From NCBI RefSeq assembly GCF_900167255.1, contig NZ_FUYB01000027.1, positions 1-39,308 of the forward strand: 39,308 bases of DNA, given 5' to 3'. Origin of the DNA: Thiothrix eikelboomii. Its GTDB lineage: Bacteria; Pseudomonadota; Gammaproteobacteria; Thiotrichales; Thiotrichaceae. Below, piece by piece: positions 28,932 to 37,539 of this stretch. The translations under genes and the position numbers were made by a program. Every line of letters starts with the position of its first letter. Position 1 is the stretch's first letter. Under the pieces are notes generated by a model. That model was given only the letters and a program-made list of their open reading frames with translations, made no database searches and was not told the origin of the DNA.

Positions 28932-29957
28932 TTAAACTTTACGAATTCGTGTCGAACCACGAATCACCAGATCGACCTCTAGAACTTTACATTGTTTAGC
29001 TTGGTTTTGACTACGCATTTCAATTTCTCGATGCAGCATTTGGGTAATTTCATAACCCGCTCTGCGAATCGGTGAGCTAGTCGTGGTCAGTGGAGGGTCA
29101 AATTTATCAGCTTGCAAATAAGGAATATGATCATCATGGGCAATGAGCGCAATATCATGCCCCGGCTCTAAACCATGCTGTCGCAAAGCGCGCATCGCGC
29201 CTAAAGCAAAAATCATATTGCTGACTAAAAAAGCACTAGGACGAGGACGATGCATCAGCAATTGAGCCACTGCATTAAAGCCATATTCCTCCGTCATCCC
29301 GCCTTGAGTGCATAAACTAGGGTCATACGGAATTCCATATTGCTCTAACGCCAGCTTATAGCCTAAATAACGATCATTGGCATAATTTAAACTACATTCG
29401 TCATTAATCAAGCCAATGCGCTGATGCCCTAATTCGATTAATAAGCGGGTGGCTTTGGCAAAAGCGCCCTGATTATCAATATCACAATAAGAATAGGGGT
29501 GTTCACATTGAGTACGCCCATGCAAAACAAAGGGTAGGTTGGTGGCAGCTAAACTGGCAACTCGTGAGTCAACCACGGCAGGGCTACTAATGAGTAAGCC
29601 ATCCACCCGCCCAGACATCGCTAATTGCTCATAGACTTTTTGTTCTTGGCTTAAGGGAGTGGGGATCACCGTCACATCCATATCGGATTCTGCTAAAAAC
29701 TGTGCGACGCCTGCTAAATACTCACCAAAAAGAGGTTCAACAAATAAGTTCTTTTCAATCGGTAGTACAATACCGATATGCTCAGTACGCCCAGTGGCTA
29801 ATGACTTGGCACTCGGATTCGGTCGATAGTTCATTTCCCTTGCTAATTGCATAACCCGCTGACGAGTACGCTCGCTGACCTCAGGATAGCCATTGAGGGC
29901 ACGACTCACGGTCGTTTGCGATAATCCAAGGCGTAGCGATAGCTCTTTTAGGCTCAT
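28932..29957 (-). CDS. LacI-family repressor of the alpha-glucoside regulon
   Basis: A 341-residue LacI/GalR regulator. The helix-turn-helix and hinge are LSLRLGLSQTTVSRALNGYP, then SERTRQRVMQLAREMNYRPN and the minor-groove hinge helix near NPSAKSLATGRT. The sugar-binding domain has HIGIVLPIEKNLF and VDGLLISSPAV. Family relatives that regulate alpha-glucoside uptake include AglR. Location between the two glucosidases, each with the same operator, makes this the natural binder of CAAAGCGCTTTG. An operator also lies 100 bases upstream of its own start, so self-control is likely. Confidence 0.9.
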   Translation of the reverse strand: MSLKELSLRLGLSQTTVSRALNGYPEVSERTRQRVMQLAREMNYRPNPSAKSLATGRTEHIGIVLPIEKNLFVEPLFGEYLAGVAQFLAESDMDVTVIPTPLSQEQKVYEQLAMSGRVDGLLISSPAVVDSRVASLAATNLPFVLHGRTQCEHPYSYCDIDNQGAFAKATRLLIELGHQRIGLINDECSLNYANDRYLGYKLALEQYGIPYDPSLCTQGGMTEEYGFNAVAQLLMHRPRPSAFLVSNMIFALGAMRALRQHGLEPGHDIALIAHDDHIPYLQADKFDPPLTTTSSPIRRAGYEITQMLHREIEMRSQNQAKQCKVLEVDLVIRGSTRIRKV

Positions 29958-30056
29958 GAGGGGACGGGTCTTTACTTCAAGCTGGTAAAGTTTGATTCTA
30001 TCGAATAAGCATGGGCTGGAATAGTGGCTTTACCTTAAGGTAAACATTTGATCGTT

Positions 30057-30068
30057 CAAAGCGCTTTG
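30057..30068. promoter_or_regulatory. LacI-family operator in the divergent repressor / glucosidase region
   Basis: CAAAGCGCTTTG lies 74 bases before the rightward glucosidase start and 100 bases before the leftward repressor start. It is placed to control both. Confidence 0.75.
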
Positions 30069-30141
30069 AGTTTATGCTTTAATAGCTGTTAAAATTTAGC
30101 TTCCAGTCTATACACATGCAACTCGGAGAAGGGTGCTTATC

Positions 30142-31764
30142 ATGCAAATTCAAAATTATTTACAGTTAGGTGGAGAGAGTGACTGGTGGAAGGGCGCAGT
30201 CATTTATCAGATTTACCCACGTTCATATAAAGATACTAACGGTGATGGAGTCGGTGATCTACCCGGTATTATCGAAAAGCTGGATTATATTGCTGATCTT
30301 GGCGTGGACGCGATTTGGATTTCGCCCTTTTTTACTTCACCGATGAAGGATTTTGGCTACGATGTCTCGGATTATCGAGATGTTGATCCTTTGTTTGGCT
30401 CATTAGCTGATTTTAAGCAATTACTTACTAAAGCCCATGACTTGGGTGTGCGTGTTTTGATTGATTTGGTGCTCTCGCATACTTCGGATCGGCACCCTTG
30501 GTTTATTGAGAGTCGTAGCAGCCGCAGCAATGAGAAAGCGGACTGGTATGTTTGGGCAGAGCCGAAACTGGATGGGACACCGCCGAATAATTGGTTTTCG
30601 CTTTTTGGTGGCTCTGCTTGGGAATGGGACACGCGGCGGCGACAGTATTATTTGCATAACTTTCTTACCAGTCAGCCGGATCTGAATTTCCATAATTCCC
30701 AAGTGCAGGACGCTTTATTGGAGATGGTTCGTTTTTGGCTGGATTTAGGTGTCGATGGCTTCCGTCTTGATACGGTGAATATGTATGTACATGATCAAGC
30801 GCTGCGGGATAATCCGCCCATTGGCAATAAGCGCGTGAATGGAGTGGATGAATCTAATCCATATACCCTGCAAGAGCCACTGTATAATATTACTCGTCCT
30901 GAAAACCTGCAGTTTTTAGAGCGTTTCCGCCAAGTCTTAAATGACTATCCTGCGGTGACCTCAGTTGGTGAATTAGGGGCGGTGACGGATATGTACACCC
31001 GTATCGCTGAATACACCGAAAGCGGCAAACGGATTCACATGGCCTATAGCTTTGACTTTATGACTAAAGAGTTTAATGCAGGGCATATTCGCCGGGTTGT
31101 GGAGCGTATGGAGGCGATGCAAGGTGGCTGGTCTTGCTGGGCCTTCTCGAATCATGATATTGCACGTGCAGTGACTCGTTGGGGAGTCGGGCATGAAGCT
31201 GCTCCGTTACTCACGGCGATTTTAACCAGCTTACGCGGTAGCTCTTGTTTCTATGAGGGTGAGGAGTTGGGCTTGCCTGAAGCAGAGCTAGCTTTTGAGG
31301 ATTTACAAGATCCTTTCGGTATTCGTTTCTGGCCAGAATTTAAAGGGCGGGATGGTTGTCGGACACCGATTCCTTGGAGTGCTACCGAGGCTAATGCAGG
31401 CTTTAGTGCAGCGGGCGTAAAGCCTTGGTTGCCGATTCCTGAGCAGCATCAAGCCTTAGCGGTCGATCAACAGCAGCAAGCGGATTCAGTTCTACAACGG
31501 ACTAAAACCTTCTTGCATTGGCGACATCAACAACCGGATCTGCTGAATGGCGATAGTCAGTTTTTCGATGCGCCCGAGCCGATTTTAGTCTTGAGACGCG
31601 GGCAATTAGTTTGCATTTTCAATCTTAGTGCTACCCCCCAACGCTTTACTGTGCCAGCTGAGTTAACACTCACAGCACTCAAGGGGCATGGGTTCTCAGC
31701 GAGCTTGACTGACGGTGTGGCGAGTTTGCCACCTTACGAAGTCTTGTTTGCACAGTTAGGCTAA
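30142..31764 (+). CDS. GH13 alpha-glucosidase, second paralogue
   Basis: A 540-residue GH13 enzyme. WWKGAVIYQIYPRSYKDTNG opens the barrel. The nucleophile is Asp210 in GFRLDTVN, the acid/base is Glu277 in SVGELGA, and the third acid is Asp339 in FSNHDIARA. The specificity region is QPDLNFHN. I chose ATG 30142 because GGAGAAGG lies about 10 bases upstream. A GTG three codons earlier is in frame. It lacks a signal peptide and shares the operator with the divergent repressor. With the first glucosidase it likely splits different linkages or lengths of imported alpha-glucosides. Confidence 0.92.
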   Translation: MQIQNYLQLGGESDWWKGAVIYQIYPRSYKDTNGDGVGDLPGIIEKLDYIADLGVDAIWISPFFTSPMKDFGYDVSDYRDVDPLFGSLADFKQLLTKAHDLGVRVLIDLVLSHTSDRHPWFIESRSSRSNEKADWYVWAEPKLDGTPPNNWFSLFGGSAWEWDTRRRQYYLHNFLTSQPDLNFHNSQVQDALLEMVRFWLDLGVDGFRLDTVNMYVHDQALRDNPPIGNKRVNGVDESNPYTLQEPLYNITRPENLQFLERFRQVLNDYPAVTSVGELGAVTDMYTRIAEYTESGKRIHMAYSFDFMTKEFNAGHIRRVVERMEAMQGGWSCWAFSNHDIARAVTRWGVGHEAAPLLTAILTSLRGSSCFYEGEELGLPEAELAFEDLQDPFGIRFWPEFKGRDGCRTPIPWSATEANAGFSAAGVKPWLPIPEQHQALAVDQQQQADSVLQRTKTFLHWRHQQPDLLNGDSQFFDAPEPILVLRRGQLVCIFNLSATPQRFTVPAELTLTALKGHGFSASLTDGVASLPPYEVLFAQLG

Positions 31765-31827
31765 CTGATTAGCATCCTGATAGGGCTAGCGCACTTGTTT
31801 GAGCAAGGCGCTAGCAGGTTAGTTGCT

Positions 31828-32650
31828 TTATAGCCGGACTTGAGTACCTAGCTCGACTACGCCGACTACTTTTAAGCGTTCCTCCTCAGGCACATAGGGT
31901 ATTTCTTCATTATCAACATGCAGGAAGATTAATTGCTCATGCAATACCTTGTAATGCTTAAAATTATAAAATAAGCGGCTTGGCACTAAATCTGCACTTG
32001 AGCTTAAATAAATGGCTGTACCCGGAATAGGTGGAATACTCGGATAAATTTCACTAACAAATTTGCGCCAAGTCATATTGATTTTACGGCGCTCCTCAAT
32101 CACTAATTCGCTGCCTTTTTTCCAAGTGCTGAGTAAAATGAAAATCAAACCACCTTTTAAAGCTAAAAAGATAGCCGATAAAAGTACAAAAGTGGCGACT
32201 GGATGAGCTAGCGTAAATTGTAGAGCATAGAATGGGTTAAGTGCTTTTAGAGCTTCAGTATTTTGCAGAATACTCACTATTCCCAAAGCCGCTAAGCTAA
32301 TAAACCAGACTAAAGTAATCGGTCCAAATAGTTTACCTATTTAGTAGTGCCATAACGCTGAACTAAAAATAGGCTGACTAAAATACTGAGAGTAATGGGT
32401 ATAATCCAGTGTTCAAATTGAGGCGTGGCTACACTAATCCCCTCAACAGCAGAGAGTACTGAAATAGCGGGAGTGAGGATGGCATCGCCATAAAATAAGG
32501 CAGTGCAACGATGCCAAGCAAAGCGATGGTTTGTTTGCATCATGTTTGGAAAAGTGCGGCGGCTATGGCGTTGAGCGAGCGCTGGTAAAGCTAATACCTC
32601 ACCTTCGCTTTTATTATCAAAAAGCCTCTCGAAAAGCATAAAGCGGAGGA
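31828..32650 (-). pseudogene. kup: kup potassium transporter pseudogene
   Basis: Pieces of Kup can be read leftward in several frames. SEGEVLALPALAQR and QTIALLGIV are followed in another frame by ALFYGDAILTPAISVLSAVE. After YGTTK the frame breaks at a short A run and resumes as GKLFGPITLVWFISLAALGI. At VLLSAIFLA the sequence jumps straight to GGLIFILLSTWKKGSELVI, skipping about 200 residues of membrane core. It ends PYVPEEERLKVVGVVELGTQ, short of the usual C-terminus. A working protein has ~620 residues. This is clearly dead. Joined on its right is a kdpD remnant. Confidence 0.82.
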
Positions 32651-32815
32651 GTAAGAATATCATGAGAGAGTGCCGATAGAATTGAGCTACCTAAGCGTTC
32701 AGCTACCATCTGCACCTGTGCTTCTTGAGCCAATTTTTCTAAACGATATAGCTCTAAAGCTTTGTTGCTCGCGGGTGATTGCATTGGCAGCTTGCTCTCT
32801 AAAACCCGACATGAA
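32644..32815 (-). pseudogene. kdpD: Sensor kinase fragment (KdpD-like)
   Basis: Leftward reading gives RLEKLAQEAQVQMVAERL followed by GSSILSALSHDI(x)TP, which is the coiled linker and phosphoacceptor His box of KdpD-type kinases. Just upstream, in another frame, EQAANAITRE fits the preceding segment. The fragment breaks off right after the His box, where kup sequence begins. The ATPase domain and the large N-terminal part are gone. KdpD senses potassium limitation, so the two joined fragments belong to one physiological theme. Confidence 0.6.
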
Positions 32816-33010
32816 ATGAGTATCAGTTGAAACTAAAAACAACTCAAATAACGGCTGTTATGGATAGTTTATAATTATCTTACGCTTGATGTTTCGGCCA
32901 AGCTGAACTAAAAACAATAAGAGAGCTATATTGCCGACCGAGTGTCTATCAAACCGTATTTTCTTAAACGGTATGGCGGGCGTATTGTCACCGTGGTGTT
33001 ATTTCATTGG

Positions 33011-34456
33011 ATGAAAATTATGTATTCACCTCATCGTACCATTAAAGTAAGCCTTGTTTTGCGTCTATTCGCTATTTTTCTAATAGCCTGTGGGCTTTGG
33101 TTAGTCGGCGGGGGTATTTACCTTGTAGTCTTGGGCGGCTCTTGGTATTACCTATTAGCGGGTCTGGCTAACCTCGTCGCAGGTGGATGGATGTATCGAG
33201 GTAAGATCCAAGGTGTTTGGCTCTATCTGGTTTTTTTTGGTATATCCCTGTTCTGGGCGGTCTGGGAAACCAGTTTAGATTTCTGGGCTATGGTGCCACG
33301 TGTCGCTGCTTTACTGGGTGTTACCTGTGTCATTTTATTGCTGGTACCGTTGTTTCGTGACCCACAACCCCCGATGCGTGTTAGGCAAGTTTCACGGTGG
33401 GGTGGCTTGGCGCTGGCCACCATTTTGGTGATTTGGTTGGTGACCATGTTGCAACCGCATGGGCTGATCTATAACCCAGTGCCATTGACACTAGGCAAGA
33501 TTTCTGAAGTGACCACTGAGACGGGCAACAACTGGCTCTCTTATGGTCGGACAGGGGAGGGTAATCGCTATGCTCCGTTTGATCAAATCACCCCAGCTAA
33601 TGTTGATAAACTCGAAGTCATTTGGACAGCTCGACATGGCGATATTCAAAAAATGACCAACGAAAACCAGAACACACCCACTTATGTGAAGGGTGTTCTT
33701 TATCATTGTTCGCCAACTAATATTTTAACCGCAGTGAATGGATCGAGTGGCAAGATTCTTTGGCAATATAATCCGCAAGCCTCTTCACCCTTTTGGAATC
33801 GTTGTCGAAGTGTGGCTTATTATGATCCGGGAACAGGTGATGCCTGTGGGCCACGTATCATCATGGCGACGATTGATGCCCGGATGCTGGCGGTGCGTGC
33901 TGATAATGGTCAACTGTGTGAAACTTTTGGTAATCAAGGTGTCGTCGATTTAAAACAAGGCATGGGTGAGGTACAGGCCGGTTTTTATATGGCCACCAGT
34001 GGTGCGATGCTCGCAGGCGACAAAATCGTGTTGGGTGGGTGGATTGCAGACAATTACGGTGAGGGCGAGCCATCGGGGGTCGTGCGTGCTTTTAATGCAG
34101 CCACCGGGGAATTGAGCTGGGCTTGGGATTTAGGTAATCCCGCGATCACCACTCTGCCGCCGCCCGGTGAAACCTATACTCGTGGTACGCCTAATGTATG
34201 GGCACCAATGGCTTTTGACCTCAAGCTAGGTGCCTTGTATCTGCCACTAGGCAATGCTACCCCAGATTATTGGGGCGGGACACGCCGCCCGTTTGATGAT
34301 GCCTACTCTTCCTCTATCGTAGCCTTAGATTTAGCCACTGGGCGCGAGCTTTGGAAGTATCAGACGGTGCATCACGATCTATGGGATTATGATATACCGG
34401 CACAACCAACTTTAATGGATCTTCCTAGTGCTAATGGGGACATCATTCCAGGGTAG
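33011..34456 (+). pseudogene. gcd: Membrane PQQ-dependent glucose dehydrogenase, 5' half
   Basis: The N-terminus has about five membrane helices (from SLVLRLFAIFLIACGLWLVG to AALLGVTCVILLLVPLF), then the periplasmic beta-propeller with NNWLSYGRTGEGNRYAPFDQ, CRSVAYYDPG, DLWDYDIPAQPTL and similar family blocks. This matches quinoprotein glucose dehydrogenases, which oxidise glucose to gluconolactone and feed electrons to ubiquinone. The frame is open from GTG 32942, but family alignment favours ATG 33011 or 33020. It ends at TAG 34454-34456, which belongs to an inserted element. Removing 122 bases would restore a 794-residue protein, close to the ~796 of E. coli Gcd. Confidence 0.85.
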
Positions 34457-34566
34457 TGCGCTTAAGGAGTTGAAAAGATTTCTGTCTATTAACATTTAAA
34501 CCTTATCACGACGTAAGTTTAGCTGTGTAGGCTTCTATCGATTTCAACCTGTTTAATGCACTACCC
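34451..34566 (+). mobile_element. MITE-like insertion in gcd
   Basis: A ~116-bp non-coding element starting GGGTAGTGC and ending with its exact complement GCACTACCC. The inverted similarity extends imperfectly over about 25 bases (through GTTGAAA on each side). ATTCCA (or CATTCCA) flanks both ends as a target duplication: 34444-34450 left and 34566-34572 right, counting the 7-base form. No transposase is encoded. The family is not assignable from these ends. Target duplication and intact ends suggest recent insertion. Confidence 0.85.
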
Positions 34567-35517
34567 ATTCCAGCATTAGCACAGATCACCAAACGCGGGC
34601 AAATTTTCTTGCTGGATCGTCGGACGGGCCAGCCGATTGCCGAGGTGAAGGAGCAGCCTGTTCCAGCGGGTAATGCAGAGGGCGAACGCTATTCACCCAC
34701 GCAGCCGTATTCAGTGGGTATGCCTGCTATTGGTGCAGAACTGCTGGCTGAGAACAAGACTTGGGGGATGACTCCATTAGATCATCTGTATTGCCGTATT
34801 CTATTTAAGAAATACCAGTATCAAGGTGATTTCACGCCACCAAGTACCCAAAAAGGCTTGCAGTCGCCCGGGAATAACGGTGGTTTTAATTGGGGGAGTG
34901 CTTCTTTTGATCAAGGACGAAATCTATTAATTGTCAATGACCTACGTATGCCCGTTGTCACCCGTCTGACTTCACGCGAAGAAATTGACGCGATGCCTTC
35001 GCTGGATCCGCACGGAATTTATTCCAAAATGTATAAGACACCGTATGGTATGTATGTCGACAATTTCATGTCGCCGTTGTATGTACCTTGTATGCAGCCA
35101 CCCTATGGCACGATGAGCGCTATCGACATGGTATCCCGCCAATTGGTCTGGCAACGCCCGGTTGGTACGACCCAAGAGGTCGGACCCTTGGGCATTCGCT
35201 TAGGGATTCCCTTCAATGTGGGTATGCCGACCCTAGGGGGTGCAGTAACAACTCAAGGGGGCGTTACCTTCATCTCAGGAACTCAAGATTATTATCTGCG
35301 TGCTATCGAGACTGAAACCGGTAAGGAATTATGGAAAGGGGCGCTTCCGACGGGTGGACAGGCTACGCCGTTGATTTATATGGATCAAGCAAGCGGGCGC
35401 GAAGTGATTGTCGTCAATGCGGCGGGTGCTCCACATAATCCCCGTGACCGAGGCGATTATTTGGTGGCGTTTGCTCTACCCAAAACAGTGATCGAACAAG
35501 GTGCGCCGAAACAATAG
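34567..35517 (+). pseudogene. gcd: Membrane PQQ-dependent glucose dehydrogenase, 3' half
   Basis: The rest of the propeller domain resumes after the insertion as PALAQITKRGQIFLLDRRTG. YSPTQPYSVGMPAIGAE, GNNGGFNWGSASFDQGRN, GTTQEVGPLGIRLGIPF and GAVTTQGGVTFISGTQDYYL follow, ending QGAPKQ. A separate start (ATG at 34609 in the remaining frame is not a natural one for the family) could at most give an inactive fragment without membrane anchor. Apart from the insertion I see no other lesion, so the gene may have been broken recently. Confidence 0.85.
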
Positions 35518-35646
35518 GAGCAAAAAGCAGCGGGTGAGCCAAGCAGTCGTCTATTATTCATAGCAGTGATAGAGGTTATTATTTTTGCTTTATAGACGAA
35601 TAAAGCAGATTAGACCATCATGAAGTCTCTAAAGAGGAGAGTTCTG

Positions 35647-35736
35647 ATGACTGCGATATGCGCGCCTTTAAGTGAAGATATAAAAGTTTATCCGGTTAAA
35701 ATCGAAGCAGGGCGCGTCTTGATTGAGTTGGCTTGA
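35647..35736 (+). pseudogene. 3' end of a nirD-like (Rieske nitrite reductase small subunit) gene
   Basis: A 29-codon ORF with an apparent ribosome site (AAGAGGAG) whose product resembles the last strand of NirD: SEDIKVYPVKIEAGRVLIEL against the family's TYPVKVEDGRV(x)L end. The Rieske cysteine/histidine motifs are absent, so only the gene's 3' end survives. The short match makes this a modest-confidence call. Confidence 0.4.
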
Positions 35737-35755
35737 GGCTAGCCAGACTGAAAAC

Positions 35756-35791
35756 AAAAAGCCTTGTACTTGTCTAGTTGGCAAGGTTTTT
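35756..35791 (+). terminator. Hairpin with T run after the nirD-like fragment
   Basis: AAAAAGCCTTG pairs with CAAGGTTTTT (one unpaired G) around a ~15-base loop. It is a plausible Rho-independent terminator, bidirectional by symmetry. Confidence 0.5.
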
Positions 35792-35797
35792 ACAAGC

Positions 35798-35937
35798 TCA
35801 AACCCGCTCCCTGCTTCCTGAGCCACTCTTTTCTTTCCTGGTAATCCGGCAAAATTTTATCTACCTCATTCCAGTCAGCTCAACGCGGCAAGCTGTTGCA
35901 GAAAGGGTTGTTCAACCTCGGTGTATTCGCTTATTCT
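35798..35937 (-). pseudogene. Remnant resembling the N-terminus of type I restriction subunit HsdR
   Basis: Leftward frames give SEYTEVEQPFLQQLAAL, which matches the opening of many HsdR proteins (EYxEVExPFLxQLxxLGW), then a stop. A second frame continues DWNEVDKILPDYQERKEW, which I cannot place. The fragment starts directly behind the vapC stop and has no start codon of its own. The match is short and could be chance. Confidence 0.35.
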
Positions 35938-36359
35938 TTTGAGTGATCCCAAGGATTACACAGCGGCATGTCTGGCAAGCCGATAAAGTCCTTTATATTG
36001 CGTGTTACCAGTAGGGCATGGTGTGTTCTGGCAATCGCTGCGAGCATCATGTCCTCAACACTCATTGGGCGACCTGATTGTTGGGTTTGCAATGCGATCA
36101 TGGCGTAATGCGATGCTGTTGTGCAATCGTAAGTCAGGCAGCGTTCTGCGAATAATGCGAATACGGCACTCGCTGCCTGCTGAAGCTGCTGCTTGCGTTT
36201 ACCATCCACCAATTGACCGATTCCCCATTCGATTTCAGCTTTGCTGATGGCACAGAGGAACAGGTCGGTCTCCAGTTGTGCATCCACCCAATTCAATACG
36301 GCTGCATCCGGCTGTGTTTTCATCAGCTCGGAGATAACATTGGTGTCTAGCAGGATCAT
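35931..36359 (-). CDS. PIN-domain toxin (VapC/FitB type)
   Basis: A 142-residue PIN nuclease. MILLDTNVISELMKTQPD carries the first acidic residue, AISKAEIEWGIGQLVDGKR the second, and SVEDMMLAAIARTHHALLVTRN (split) the third and fourth, so the metal site looks complete. VapC/FitB toxins cut specific tRNAs or rRNA, and are held inactive by the antitoxin. Its start overlaps the antitoxin stop by 4 bases. Confidence 0.88.
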   Translation of the reverse strand: MILLDTNVISELMKTQPDAAVLNWVDAQLETDLFLCAISKAEIEWGIGQLVDGKRKQQLQQAASAVFALFAERCLTYDCTTASHYAMIALQTQQSGRPMSVEDMMLAAIARTHHALLVTRNIKDFIGLPDMPLCNPWDHSKE

Positions 36360-36619
36360 GGTGCGGCACTGAAAAAATCAGGTATTGCGCGGGGTAAAGA
36401 GCGCGGTGGCAGTGCAAAATCCGTGTCTGCTGAACCGCTGATGTCCATGACCGTTTGGTGGATGCGGCTGCCAAAGCCTTTTTGCTGGTTTGACCCTGTA
36501 ATGGCCTGTTGCAGGATACGCCGAACCTCTTCCTCCATCGAACAGCCGTGTTCTGCCGCCTGAATACGCAGTTGCTTTTTCAGCGACTCATCTATATTCC
36601 GAATGGTTAGCATGGCCAT
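36356..36619 (-). CDS. Antitoxin, FitA-type ribbon-helix-helix protein
   Basis: An 87-residue partner of the PIN toxin. The N-terminal MAMLTIRNIDESLKKQLRIQ and AAEHGCSMEEEVRRILQQAI form the Arc-like ribbon-helix-helix that binds its own promoter. The C-terminal tail (ISGSADTDFALPPR) would wrap the toxin. I chose ATG 36619 because GGAGGC lies 9 bases upstream and the family starts here. The open frame continues 23 codons further up without such a site. Confidence 0.85.
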   Translation of the reverse strand: MAMLTIRNIDESLKKQLRIQAAEHGCSMEEEVRRILQQAITGSNQQKGFGSRIHQTVMDISGSADTDFALPPRSLPRAIPDFFSAAP

Positions 36620-36718
36620 GAGAAAAGCCTCCGATTGATACGAAATGTATTCATTGTATGCAGTGATACCAATGAATGCAATAACCACTCCCTTTTCAAA
36701 TTCGGTCTATTCGCTCAT

Positions 36719-36973
36719 TTAATTGTTTTCATCAAATGGGTTGCTGTACCCCTCAAGTACCGTTGTTAACCAGCCTTCCAGTAGGCTGACTTGCTCCTGA
36801 TCACCACGATGGTAAATCAGGTCAACACCCTGGCGTAACTCACCTAGCGTAATCACACTTAGATAACAGACAGAACCCTGTTCTTGGGCTTGTGTTACAA
36901 ACCGCGCCACACCGGGATTCATCCGCTCTTTTTTGCGTAGTTCGCTGATAACATTCGTATCCAGTAAATACAT
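36719..36973 (-). pseudogene. Truncated PIN-domain toxin (VapC/FitB type)
   Basis: The first 84 residues of a PIN toxin: MYLLDTNVISELRKKERMNP with the first acidic residue, and LSVITLGELRQGVDLI with the second. After WLTTVLEGYSNPFDEN the frame stops, without the second half (about 55 residues) holding the remaining acidic residues (family form DxxIAATA and LVTRNxxDF). It looks deleted or frameshifted near PFDE. The antitoxin in front is intact. Confidence 0.75.
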
Positions 36974-37206
36974 CAGCTAAACACTTCGGGTGCTGCATCA
37001 TTCTGAATCCGCTCAAAGTCGCTGTCTCTGCCGACATTCGGCATCTCTTTCAACAGGTCAAGGAAGCTTTTCTTTTTGGGGCGCATCAGTACCTGTTCCA
37101 GAATTTGACGGTGGGCGGCTTCGGCGCTGATCCCCAGGTGACTGGCGTGTATCTTTAATGCTTGAGCGATTTCATCGCTGATGTTTCTTACAATGAGATT
37201 AGCCAT
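36973..37206 (-). CDS. Antitoxin, ribbon-helix-helix type
   Basis: A 77-residue antitoxin: MANLIVRNISDEIAQALKIH and ASHLGISAEAAHRQILEQVL form the DNA-binding part, and KSFLDLLKEMPNVGRDSDFE the toxin-binding tail. GGAGGTGAC precedes ATG 37206 by 5 bases, which decides this start over the longer frame. Its TGA shares one base with the start of the truncated toxin. Confidence 0.83.
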   Translation of the reverse strand: MANLIVRNISDEIAQALKIHASHLGISAEAAHRQILEQVLMRPKKKSFLDLLKEMPNVGRDSDFERIQNDAAPEVFS

Positions 37207-37413
37207 TGTTGTCACCTCCTGCTGATCTTGATGGCTTAGTGATAGCATTGCTATCGTTTTCCGTAAATCAGGAAACCTCTCTCAGCCTCCCCTTATCAGG
37301 CACGCAGAAGAAACCCTTCCCACCCCCCCCTTATCAGGAGCGAAGTAAGAGGGTAGTGTGCCTCTGGGTGGTTTAATTTGAGGTTCAAGTTGTTCTTTTG
37401 CTAGCTTTGGCGT
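37207..37413. other. Intergenic region with a 12-bp direct repeat
   Basis: This region holds the promoter side of the second toxin-antitoxin pair. CCCCTTATCAGG occurs twice, at 37289-37300 and 37327-37338, in a C-rich stretch. I see no gene here. The ORF on the minus strand from 37500 to 37282 looks like a shadow. Confidence 0.4.
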
Positions 37414-37527
37414 ATGAAAAGTCGCCCTTATCAACCCTATCATGACCGTCTTATTGCATTGGCACGGGTCAACCGGAAAAATCCGACACCTGCCGAGCAC
37501 AAAATGTGGTCAGAAATTCTGCGCCAA
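37414..37527 (+). pseudogene. DUF559 endonuclease-like gene, 5' fragment
   Basis: The first 38 codons (MKSRPYQPYHDRLIALARVN, then NPTPAEHKMWSEILRQ) match the opening of DUF559 proteins, small Vsr-like nuclease-fold proteins of ~120 residues. The rest is missing. The frame runs into the terminator of the tRNA-Thr half at 37540. It was cut off where an earlier insertion or deletion joined the two. Confidence 0.6.
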
Positions 37528-37539
37528 ACCCCAGAAAGC

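Noticed and set aside
34609-35517. Independent soluble quinoprotein gene
   Set aside because: It aligns as the direct continuation of the interrupted glucose dehydrogenase and lacks a signal peptide or family start.
37282-37500. Minus-strand ORF of 72 codons
   Set aside because: It overlaps the DUF559 start and C-rich repeats, has no ribosome site and no family resemblance.
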